Of a stretch of 6,327 nucleotides of DNA, positions 1 through 5,547 are shown in pieces; the stretch's first letter is position 1, and every line of letters begins with the position of its first letter. The notes beneath the pieces were generated by a model. The model did not search any database. It was not told where the DNA came from and worked only from the letters and a program-made list of their open reading frames with translations. The position numbers and the translations under genes were made by a program. Origin of the DNA: Bacteroidia bacterium. GTDB taxonomy: Bacteria > Bacteroidota > Bacteroidia > Flavobacteriales > NORP286. The stretch is from contig JAESTI010000237.1 in NCBI GenBank assembly GCA_016763665.1, positions 1 to 6,327 on the forward strand. The letters run 5' to 3'.

Positions 1-1
1 A

Positions 2-2404
2 GATGAAAGCCTTAAAAAAACAAAGATATTACGATTTAATCTGTCCAATAACACAGGCCTGCCAAAATCTACTACACGGTCAATTATTCTTAATAACAAA
101 ATTTATTTTATAACCATTAAGGGGCTTTACAGTTTTAATTCATCAAAAAACAAATTTTTACCGGCTAATTTCTTTGGTGAAGAATTTACAGGTGGCAATA
201 GAGGTATCCATACAGCAACGATGATCAAAGATTCTACTTATCTGCTGTTTGCCGCAGATGTGGAATTGGGATTTTTGAAGTTTATTTCTGGAAAAGCTAT
301 TTGGGATCCAACGATATTTAAGGGCTTAGAATTAAAACAAATTAATGCGATTTATGTTGATCCGCAAGGTAGGAGCTGGTTTGGTGGATCGGAAAAGAAA
401 GTAATAAGGTATGATCCTGCTTTGGCAGAACGATCAAATACTACTTATAAAACTTTGTTGAGAAAGGTAATAATTGGTAGAGATTCTATATACTTTAATG
501 GAAGTTTTTACACATGTAAGCTCTATGGACAAGATTGCAGAAAGAAGAAACAAACGAACGAACATTTGTTTAATCATGTTTATGCCACGGAGCAAACACA
601 GGAATTTCATACCTCTATTCCTTATGATCTTAATTCAATAACTTTTGAAATAGCTGCTCCATTTTATAAGAAGTCAGAAAAAATTCGTTACAAATATTGG
701 TTAAGAGGGTTTGAATATTCCTGGTCTCCTTTTATATATGAATCTAAAATTTCTTATCCAAGATTGCCAGAAGGGGAATATACTTTCTATGCAAAAGCAA
801 TCAATATTTATGATGAGGAGGGTCAGGCTACGACATTCAAATTTATAATCCAGCCACCATGGTACAGAACCACTTTTGCCTACGTCAGTTATTTCTTTTT
901 ATTTACAATGGTTTTATACACTTCTATTCAAATTAGTATTGCTCGTTTGAAGGCGGCCAAAAAAAGGTTAGAAAGAATGGTTAAAGACAGAACATTAGAA
1001 ATTGTAGAGAAAAATATAATGCTAGAAAAACAAAAAGAAGAGATAGAATATGAAAAGGATAAATCTGAAAACCTGCTGTTGAATATATTGCCTAGAGTAA
1101 CGGCAGAAGAGTTAAAATTAAAGGGTAGAGCCACACCGCATTATTACGATAATGTAACCGTTTTATTTACAGATTTCAAAGGGTTTACTATGGTTGCTGA
1201 AAAAATGCATCCTGATGACCTTATAGCTGAATTGGATATCTGTTTCAATAACTTTGATAAGATCATAGAAGAACATCATATTGAAAAGATCAAGACAATG
1301 GGAGATGCTTATATGTGCGCAGGTGGAATACCCAAAAAGAATATAACTAATCCTATGGATGTGGTTTTAGCAGGACTCAAAATTCAAAAATTTATGGAAG
1401 AATTTAAGAATGAGAGGCTTAAAAAAAACAAACCATTCTGGGAAATCCGAATTGGAATACATTCAGGACCAATTGTAGCGGGAGTGGTTGGAAGTAAGAA
1501 GTTTGCCTATGATATCTGGGGAGATACAGTGAATACTGCCAGTAGAATGGAGTCGAGTGGTGAACCTGGAAGAGTTAATATTTCAGGAGCTACTTATGAG
1601 CTGGTAGAAGAATATTTTAATTGTTCGTATCGTGGTAAAGTTAAAGCCAAAAATAAAGGAGAAATAGACATGCATTTTGTAGATAGTATTAAACCTGAAT
1701 TTTCTTTAGATGAAAACCATTATCTCCCCAATAAGAGTTTCGTTAGTAAACTACATACCATGAGTATAGAAAGTATAGGCCGGGCTCAGTCGTTGGATGA
1801 AATGGATTTTAATTTTCTGGAGGTTCAAAGGTATGTTAAGAAAAGGTTCAAAAAAGAACTTCCTAAAGATCTCTATTATCATGATCTGGATCATACTATG
1901 GATGTTTGTAGTGTTGTTGAGGTGATAGCTAGAGAGGAGGGAGTAGATGATGCGAACATTATATTATTAAAAACAGCAGCGCTTTTACATGATATAGGTT
2001 TCCTTGAACAATATAAAGATCATGAGAAAAAAGGTGTAAAAATTACACAAAAGATTTTGCCAGGTTTTGGTTATACAACCCTCCAAATTGCAACAATTGG
2101 TGGGATGATCATGGCTACAAAAATACCTCATTTGCCAAAGAACCATTTGGAAGAAATTATTTGTGATGCTGATCTGGATTATTTGGGTAGAGATGATTTT
2201 GAAGAAATTTCACTCAAGTTAAAAACTGAATTCCAGGAACATGGAATAGTTAATAGTGATTTAGATTGGGAACAGCTGCAACTTAGCTTTTTTAAAAAGC
2301 ACAGATACTTTACAAAATATAGTATTCAAAACCGGAATCCATCCAAATTGTCAGCGCAAAAGCAAATTGAGCAAAGAATGACAGCACTTCAGCCAAGTTC
2401 CTAA
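2..2404 (+). CDS. Propeller/Y_Y_Y transmembrane receptor adenylate cyclase with C-terminal HD domain (5' partial)
   Basis: The frame is open from base 2, giving 800 visible residues; an internal ATG at 221 is not the start because coding sequence continues 73 codons upstream. Order (visible numbering): propeller remnant with a Reg_prop-like motif at 114-138 (DPQGRSWFGG); Y_Y_Y domain about 205-284; membrane helix 292-313; basic coiled coil 314-357; LLLNILP signalling segment 358-364; class III cyclase about 379-560; HD domain about 606-770. Cyclase residues are complete: metal Asp D391 (FTDFKGFT) and D435, adenine-specifying K431 (IKTMGDAYM) and D504 (YDIWGDT), catalytic N511 and R515 (NTASRM). 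The product should therefore be cAMP, made in the cytoplasm in response to a periplasmic signal. HD ligands appear as H631, H663-D664 and D724 (CDADLDYLG); the IMATK and DADLDYLG signatures resemble the COG4339-like phosphohydrolase group. The HD substrate is unknown. No partner gene is visible upstream. Confidence 0.93.
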   Translation, partial: DESLKKTKILRFNLSNNTGLPKSTTRSIILNNKIYFITIKGLYSFNSSKNKFLPANFFGEEFTGGNRGIHTATMIKDSTYLLFAADVELGFLKFISGKAIWDPTIFKGLELKQINAIYVDPQGRSWFGGSEKKVIRYDPALAERSNTTYKTLLRKVIIGRDSIYFNGSFYTCKLYGQDCRKKKQTNEHLFNHVYATEQTQEFHTSIPYDLNSITFEIAAPFYKKSEKIRYKYWLRGFEYSWSPFIYESKISYPRLPEGEYTFYAKAINIYDEEGQATTFKFIIQPPWYRTTFAYVSYFFLFTMVLYTSIQISIARLKAAKKRLERMVKDRTLEIVEKNIMLEKQKEEIEYEKDKSENLLLNILPRVTAEELKLKGRATPHYYDNVTVLFTDFKGFTMVAEKMHPDDLIAELDICFNNFDKIIEEHHIEKIKTMGDAYMCAGGIPKKNITNPMDVVLAGLKIQKFMEEFKNERLKKNKPFWEIRIGIHSGPIVAGVVGSKKFAYDIWGDTVNTASRMESSGEPGRVNISGATYELVEEYFNCSYRGKVKAKNKGEIDMHFVDSIKPEFSLDENHYLPNKSFVSKLHTMSIESIGRAQSLDEMDFNFLEVQRYVKKRFKKELPKDLYYHDLDHTMDVCSVVEVIAREEGVDDANIILLKTAALLHDIGFLEQYKDHEKKGVKITQKILPGFGYTTLQIATIGGMIMATKIPHLPKNHLEEIICDADLDYLGRDDFEEISLKLKTEFQEHGIVNSDLDWEQLQLSFFKKHRYFTKYSIQNRNPSKLSAQKQIEQRMTALQPSS

Positions 2405-2434
2405 TTTATTACCGATTTCTTAAGTATAATGAGT

Positions 2435-2449
2435 GTTTCAATCTGAAAC
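2435..2449 (+). terminator. Small hairpin after the cyclase-HD gene, possible weak terminator
   Basis: GTTTCA at 2435-2440 and TGAAAC at 2444-2449 form a perfect 6-bp stem around the loop ATC, 30 bases after the stop codon. No T-run follows, so this is at best a weak or factor-assisted terminator or an mRNA 3'-end stabiliser. A chance palindrome is possible. Confidence 0.25.
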
Positions 2450-2496
2450 CATCAAAGTTGCGGACACTTAAAAAAACATCTTAACAACCTGTGTAT

Positions 2497-2517
2497 CAAT
2501 TAATTATGTATTAATTG
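2497..2517. repeat. 21-bp palindrome, 8-bp arms, possible operator or terminator
   Basis: CAATTAAT (2497-2504) and ATTAATTG (2510-2517) are perfect inverted arms around TATGT. The site lies 92 bases after the cyclase-HD stop and 57 bases before the small ORF at 2575. Symmetry and spacing suit a dimeric regulator site. As RNA, the stem has only one G-C pair and is followed by TCTTGCTG rather than a T-run, so it is a poor terminator. Such palindromes are less surprising in AT-rich DNA. Confidence 0.3.
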
Positions 2518-2574
2518 TCTTGCTGAATAATGGGAACAGAATTGGCAGTATAATGAAGAAAGAAAATAAGATGT

Positions 2575-2757
2575 ATGAAAAATCATGAAAAGATGAGACA
2601 CATTACTGAAATAACAATTCGATCAAAAAGACTTGGACAGATCAAATTTTCTGTCGATCACTATCTACTGTACAAGAAGATTATGCTCTGTACTTGGGTG
2701 ATTTTTACTGGTACAGTTGCTTCAATTGCCTGGATCGAGGAGATTAGCAGATACTAA
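2575..2757 (+). CDS. Possible small single-pass membrane protein, 60 aa, doubtful
   Basis: I recognise no family. The predicted peptide has a basic first half (residues 1-35, many Lys/Arg/His) and a hydrophobic segment at about 37-54 (MLCTWVIFTGTVASIAWI), then a short acidic-to-basic tail. That is the shape of a small membrane protein with its N-terminus in the cytoplasm. A purine-rich stretch (GAAGAAAGAAAATAAG) precedes the ATG, but Bacteroidota rely little on Shine-Dalgarno pairing. No convincing promoter is seen. A weak hairpin with a short T-rich tail follows at 2791-2810. An ORF this short can occur by chance in a 486-base AT-rich gap, so treat it as a candidate only. Confidence 0.3.
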   Translation: MKNHEKMRHITEITIRSKRLGQIKFSVDHYLLYKKIMLCTWVIFTGTVASIAWIEEISRY

Positions 2758-2790
2758 AAGTTGGATAGTGTTTGATAAGACTTGTAGTAG

Positions 2791-2810
2791 AAAGTTGCTT
2801 AACTTTTATT
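2791..2810 (+). terminator. Weak hairpin with T-rich tail after the small ORF
   Basis: AAAGTT (2791-2796) and AACTTT (2801-2806) pair perfectly around GCTT, and TATT follows, giving the run TTTTATT from 2804. The stem has one G-C pair, so intrinsic termination would be weak. Its place 33 bases after the small ORF and between convergent genes is what gives it any weight. Confidence 0.3.
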
Positions 2811-2829
2811 GAATCTTAGGAAAGGGGAA

Positions 2830-2883
2830 TTAATGGAAATTTTTTCATTTGGAAATGCGACAAAACCTAAATACATCCATTAA
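2830..2883. repeat. 8-bp inverted repeat beyond the phosphatase gene stop
   Basis: TTAATGGA (2830-2837) and TCCATTAA (2876-2883) are perfect inverted arms with 38 bases between. The nearer arm is 7 bases past the stop codon of the minus-strand phosphatase gene. The loop contains a smaller palindrome, CATTTGGAAATG, at 2846-2857 next to a T-run. A role in 3'-end formation of the minus-strand transcript is possible, but the T-run lies on the wrong side for a canonical minus-strand terminator. Confidence 0.25.
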
Positions 2884-2890
2884 CCAATTA

Positions 2891-5251
2891 TCAAATCCTG
2901 AATCCAATAACTGTTATGTCATCAATTTGTTCGAATTCCCCTTGCCATTTTTCAATTGTTGCTTCCAATATCTTATGTTGTTCTTCCATTTCAAGTGTAT
3001 GGATCTCTTCAAGCAGCTCTTTAAATCTGCGGGTCATGTATCGCTTATTATAGTTGCCTCCGAATTGATCAATGAAACCGTCAGAGAACATATAAACAGT
3101 GTCATCCTTCTTCAAGGATACTTCATGATTTGTAAATGATTCATCAGTTTTTTTGTATGAAATCCCAACCGGTTGTTTATCAGGTTTTATCTCTATCAAA
3201 TCCTTTTTACGGTATATAAACAATGGATTATATGCACCTGCATATTCAAGAGTACCGGCCTTACTATCTATAGAACAAAGAGCGATATCCATACCATCTT
3301 GCGCTTCACCGATCTTCCCGCTTTGTTTGAGGACACCAATTATTCCATGCTTAAGATTATTCAGGATCTCAGCTGGTTGTGTAATTCGATTTTCAATGAC
3401 AATGCTGTTTAATAATGAATGCCCTATCATGCTCATAAATGCTCCTGGTACTCCATGGCCTGTACAATCTACTGCAGCTATTATCGATTTATTATCAATA
3501 TGATTAAACCAATAAAAGTCGCCACTTACAATGTCCTTAGGCTTGTACAATACAAAAGAATTCTTGATGTGTTTTTTAATATAACTATCATGGGGAAGAA
3601 TTGCCCTTTGGATCTTTTGTGCATAAGCTATACTTTTTATTATATCATCAAGAGCAATTGATAATTCATGACTTTTCTTTTCAACTACTTCTTTTTGTTT
3701 TATGATCTCATCTTCGGCATTTTTCCTTACGGTGATATCAGATTCGATAGCTACAAGCCTTTTCAATGAGCCGTCTTCTTTGAAAATTGGTGTTAAAGTC
3801 GTTTGTAACCAAATCTCCTTTCCATTTTTTGTTTTACTTGGAGCTTCGTAGATCACTGATTTTCTTTCACTTACAATTTCATTTAATAATTTTTCGATCT
3901 CCGGGTTACCACTTATTTTTTTCAAGTTTGTTCCTTTCTCCTTTCGAAATTCTTCGAACGTGTATCCCAATAGTTTTGTAAATCCATCATTTGCCCACTC
4001 TAGATTTCCCCTGGCATCCATAATGATGACCGAATTGTCAGTCTCACTGGCTACAATAGATAGTTTTTCAAGCACCTTATTTTTCTGTTCAACTATTTTC
4101 TTTTGGGATTCGATCTCCACATTTTGTGCACTAATAGCAACATTTTTTTCCTCCAATTTTCTATTGGCTTCCTTTTTTATCCTGTAACTTCTATAAAATA
4201 AAAATATGGCCATTAGACTAATTATCATCACAGCAATAAACAAATACATAATTACTTTTTGAGCTTCCAATTGAGCCAATTGTTTATTGATCTTATCTTT
4301 CTGATCTTGCATTAGATTTTTCTGATGGGTTATATTTTTTTGTTGTTCACCTAAAATGTTGGTTTGCAACGCCATTCTCCCTTGTTGGTCACTGATCTTT
4401 TGATGCTGGGTCTTAATTTCTATTTCTTTTTCTGACAATACTTTTATTTTCTCAGCAAGAATTTTTTGCTGTACATCTATTTCCTTAACTAAATCAAAGA
4501 GCCGACTTTTTTGCTCTGTAATTTCCTTTTTTTGTATAACTATTTCATTTTGTTGCTCTTTGATCTCCTGTGACTGTTTCTTAATTGCCTCTTTTTGTTT
4601 TGTGATCTCATCTTGCTGCTTAATAATTTCATCTTTTTGAAGTTTAACAACTTTCTTTTCTTCTTCCAATGATTTTTCTACCTGGTTAAATAGATCTTCC
4701 CAGGTGCTACTGGATTTGATGGCCAGTTTGATCAATCCGGGAGATACTTTTAATCGTTCCCTTTCAATGATCCCTTCGTTTACCTCGAAATTCATTTTAT
4801 TATCAATAATGATCAGGTTGATCATCGACTGGTTAAATGGGTAATTGGCACTAACCAACAAAGTATTATTCCCGTACATTTTATCCAGTACTTTTGAAAG
4901 ATCATATTGATATTTCTTATTTACGTAAAGGATTTGCACTTTCCGAATATCTTCCACTGACTTGAAGTTCAATATCCTGATAGGTTTACCATTGACCTTT
5001 TTGGAAGCAGCAAGGGAATTAAATACATTTGTAATAAGGTCTTTTCCCAATATCCCGATTTTGAATTCTTCAATATCATCCATATTCTCCCACTCCACAT
5101 ACTTGGTGAAATTGTAAATAAAAATGACCCTAAGTTCATTTTCAGTAACCGCACTCTCCAATTTTGAACGATCCTGGGAAAATGCACAATACGATAATAA
5201 GTTTAAACTAATTATGAATGTAACGAGATATGCCTTGAGTCCTGCTTTCAT
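2891..5251 (-). CDS. YfiR-like / coiled-coil / PAS / SpoIIE-type PP2C phosphatase receptor, 786 aa
   Basis: Order: signal peptide 1-25 (basic start, hydrophobic core, cleavage likely after CAFS); YfiR-like (DUF4154) domain about 37-179, with the typical FIYNFTKYVEW opening; coiled coil 207-332 in 18 uninterrupted heptads; membrane helix 333-353; second coiled coil; PAS with PAC end about 395-511; linker AYAQKIQRAILP; SpoIIE/PP2C phosphatase to the C-terminus. Metal-site residues are intact: D573 and D578 (DIVSGDFYW), D595 (DCTGHGVPGAFM), D652/D655 (DGMDIAL), D724 (FSDGFIDQ), D777-D778 (IDDITVIGF). Known relatives dephosphorylate phosphoserine/threonine on STAS anti-sigma antagonists in a Mn/Mg-dependent reaction; no such partner is in the window. 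YfiR in Pseudomonas is a periplasmic repressor of a diguanylate cyclase; here the domain is fused to the output protein. The ATG at 5251 is chosen over a TTG at 5272, which falls inside the promoter element. Confidence 0.93.
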   Translation of the reverse strand: MKAGLKAYLVTFIISLNLLSYCAFSQDRSKLESAVTENELRVIFIYNFTKYVEWENMDDIEEFKIGILGKDLITNVFNSLAASKKVNGKPIRILNFKSVEDIRKVQILYVNKKYQYDLSKVLDKMYGNNTLLVSANYPFNQSMINLIIIDNKMNFEVNEGIIERERLKVSPGLIKLAIKSSSTWEDLFNQVEKSLEEEKKVVKLQKDEIIKQQDEITKQKEAIKKQSQEIKEQQNEIVIQKKEITEQKSRLFDLVKEIDVQQKILAEKIKVLSEKEIEIKTQHQKISDQQGRMALQTNILGEQQKNITHQKNLMQDQKDKINKQLAQLEAQKVIMYLFIAVMIISLMAIFLFYRSYRIKKEANRKLEEKNVAISAQNVEIESQKKIVEQKNKVLEKLSIVASETDNSVIIMDARGNLEWANDGFTKLLGYTFEEFRKEKGTNLKKISGNPEIEKLLNEIVSERKSVIYEAPSKTKNGKEIWLQTTLTPIFKEDGSLKRLVAIESDITVRKNAEDEIIKQKEVVEKKSHELSIALDDIIKSIAYAQKIQRAILPHDSYIKKHIKNSFVLYKPKDIVSGDFYWFNHIDNKSIIAAVDCTGHGVPGAFMSMIGHSLLNSIVIENRITQPAEILNNLKHGIIGVLKQSGKIGEAQDGMDIALCSIDSKAGTLEYAGAYNPLFIYRKKDLIEIKPDKQPVGISYKKTDESFTNHEVSLKKDDTVYMFSDGFIDQFGGNYNKRYMTRRFKELLEEIHTLEMEEQHKILEATIEKWQGEFEQIDDITVIGFRI
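3691..3714. repeat. 24-bp near-identical repeat, copy in the PAS-phosphatase linker
   Basis: This stretch matches 4591-4614 at 23 of 24 bases; the single difference is A versus G at the twelfth base. It encodes the DEIIKQK part of the linker coiled coil after the PAS domain. The two copies lie exactly 900 bases apart and in the same reading frame. Confidence 0.6.
4256..4633 (-). repeat. 21-bp-periodic DNA encoding 18 heptads
   Basis: Within the phosphatase gene, these 378 bases encode residues 207-332 as 18 seven-residue units without insertion, starting DEIIKQQ, DEITKQK, EAIKKQS and ending DKINKQL, AQLEAQK. The third residue of each unit is Ile, Leu or Met in all 18. The sixth is Gln in 15; the exceptions are L254, K268 and K275. 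At DNA level the units are diverged, so this is an old protein-level repeat and not a recent tandem amplification. Confidence 0.85.
4591..4614. repeat. 24-bp near-identical repeat, copy in the periplasmic coil
   Basis: This is the partner of 3691-3714. It encodes the DEITKQK heptad near the start of the periplasmic coiled coil. It shares 23 of 24 bases with the linker copy. Confidence 0.6.
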
Positions 5252-5269
5252 CTCTGAATATTGATAACA

Positions 5270-5277
5270 CAAAGATA
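5270..5277 (-). promoter_or_regulatory. Bacteroidota -7 promoter element (TATCTTTG)
   Basis: Read on the minus strand this is TATCTTTG, an exact match to the Bacteroidota sigma-ABfr -7 consensus TAnnTTTG. It ends 18 bases before the ATG at 5251, so transcription would begin roughly 10-15 bases before that codon, giving a short leader. No good TTTG -33 element stands at the usual distance; TTTA about 23 bases upstream is the nearest. The alternative TTG start at 5272 is the last three bases of this element and would not be on the transcript. Confidence 0.5.
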
Positions 5278-5340
5278 AATATAAGAAATTGTGGTTATAG
5301 TAAATACATCATGTTTGAAGCGGAAAGCGATAGGGTATAA

Positions 5341-5363
5341 TGGGATACGTATGAGAAATCCCA
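5341..5363. repeat. Inverted repeat TGGGAT...ATCCCA
   Basis: Perfect 6-bp arms at 5341-5346 and 5358-5363 flank 11 bases that begin with the central part of a TACGTA palindrome. With three G-C pairs it is the most GC-rich stem in the gap. It lies about 65 bases upstream of the putative promoter element, which fits an upstream regulator site. It is not followed by a T-run on either strand. Confidence 0.3.
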
Positions 5364-5411
5364 AATTTCGAAAAACAAATTTCAAATAATATTCAATTTG
5401 TAACTAATAAG

Positions 5412-5448
5412 TGCCTTGAGTTTGGGATGCCTAAAATGCCTGGAGTTT
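5412..5448. repeat. Imperfect direct repeat, 12-bp units 25 bp apart
   Basis: TGCCTTGAGTTT (5412-5423) and TGCCTGGAGTTT (5437-5448) differ at one base. A third partial copy, TGCCT, lies between them at 5428-5432. Repeated motifs of this kind in front of a gene can be regulator sites, but no family is recognised. Confidence 0.35.
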
Positions 5449-5482
5449 TAATCTTCTAGCCCTACTTGCAATTCTTTTATCC

Positions 5483-5524
5483 ACTTTTTATAACTTTAGA
5501 CACTTCGTACTTTAGCTCACTTTA
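5483..5524. repeat. Cluster of ACTT motifs with near-helical spacing
   Basis: ACTT occurs at 5483, 5493, 5502, 5509 and 5519 on the plus strand, three of them as ACTTTA (5493, 5509, 5519). The steps are 10, 9, 7 and 10 bases, close to one helical turn. The cluster lies just past the stop codon of the binding-protein gene. The function is unknown and chance enrichment in AT-rich DNA is possible. Confidence 0.3.
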
Positions 5525-5529
5525 AGTAC
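5507..5529. repeat. Inverted repeat GTACTT...AAGTAC after the binding-protein gene
   Basis: Perfect 6-bp arms at 5507-5512 and 5524-5529 flank 11 bases; the nearer arm is 18 bases past the minus-strand stop codon. Two of six pairs are G-C. On the minus strand the sequence GAAGTGTC follows rather than a T-run, so it is a weak terminator candidate at most. Confidence 0.25.
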
Positions 5530-5547
5530 TAATAAGTTACCAATGAT

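Larger units (their letters stand above)
2405..2890. other. Gap between convergent genes, mostly non-coding
   Basis: This is 486 bases between the stop of the cyclase-HD gene and the stop of the minus-strand phosphatase gene. It is AT-rich. I see no tRNA, rRNA or riboswitch-like structure. It holds one doubtful 60-codon ORF at 2575-2757 and four short inverted repeats (2435-2449, 2497-2517, 2791-2806, 2830-2883). None is followed by a strong uridine tract, so transcription ends here are plausible but not demonstrable. Confidence 0.6.
5252..5547. other. Intergenic region between binding-protein and phosphatase genes
   Basis: This 296-base gap precedes the phosphatase gene and follows the binding-protein gene, both on the minus strand. 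I find no ORF or RNA gene in it. It carries a promoter element at 5270-5277, inverted repeats at 5341-5363 and 5507-5529, a direct repeat at 5412-5448, a 10-bp repeat ACTAATAAGT at 5403-5412 and 5528-5537, and a cluster of ACTT motifs at 5483-5524. Confidence 0.6.

Noticed and set aside
928..1134. Minus-strand 68-codon ORF
   Set aside because: It is antisense to the membrane and coiled-coil part of the cyclase gene, a shadow of its repetitive codons.
1290..1550. Guanylate cyclase specificity
   Set aside because: The base-recognition positions are K431 and D504, the adenylate pair, rather than the Glu/Cys type of guanylate cyclases.
1860..2200. HD-GYP c-di-GMP phosphodiesterase
   Set aside because: There is no HHE...GYP motif; only the plain H...HD...D pattern and the DADLDYLG ending are present.
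221..2404. ATG at 221 as the start of the cyclase gene
   Set aside because: The same frame is open for 73 codons upstream to the window edge and reads as propeller-like sequence, so the gene starts outside the window.
2549..2554. TATAAT box before the small ORF
   Set aside because: No TTGACA-like or TTTG element stands at a suitable distance, and Bacteroidota promoters use TAnnTTTG instead.
2841..2857. T-run beside CATTTGGAAATG as a terminator
   Set aside because: On the plus strand the T-run precedes the hairpin, and on the minus strand an A-run follows it, so neither direction fits an intrinsic terminator.
2849..4187. Several plus-strand ORFs of 60-116 codons
   Set aside because: All lie antisense to the well-supported phosphatase gene, and none resembles a protein family.
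4256..4633. CRISPR-like or tandem DNA repeat
   Set aside because: The 21-base periodicity is explained by the coding of coiled-coil heptads, with no constant repeat or spacers.
4969..5187. Minus-strand 72-codon ORF in another frame
   Set aside because: It overlaps the YfiR-like domain, which has clear family features in the main frame.
5176..5251. Lipoprotein signal in the phosphatase receptor (LSYC)
   Set aside because: Tyr before the Cys does not fit a lipobox, and a signal peptidase I site (CAFS, then QD) follows. The membrane helix at 333-353 already anchors the protein.
5252..5272. TTG at 5272 as the phosphatase start, adding 7 residues
   Set aside because: It lies within the TATCTTTG promoter element, and starting at the ATG at 5251 gives a standard signal peptide.
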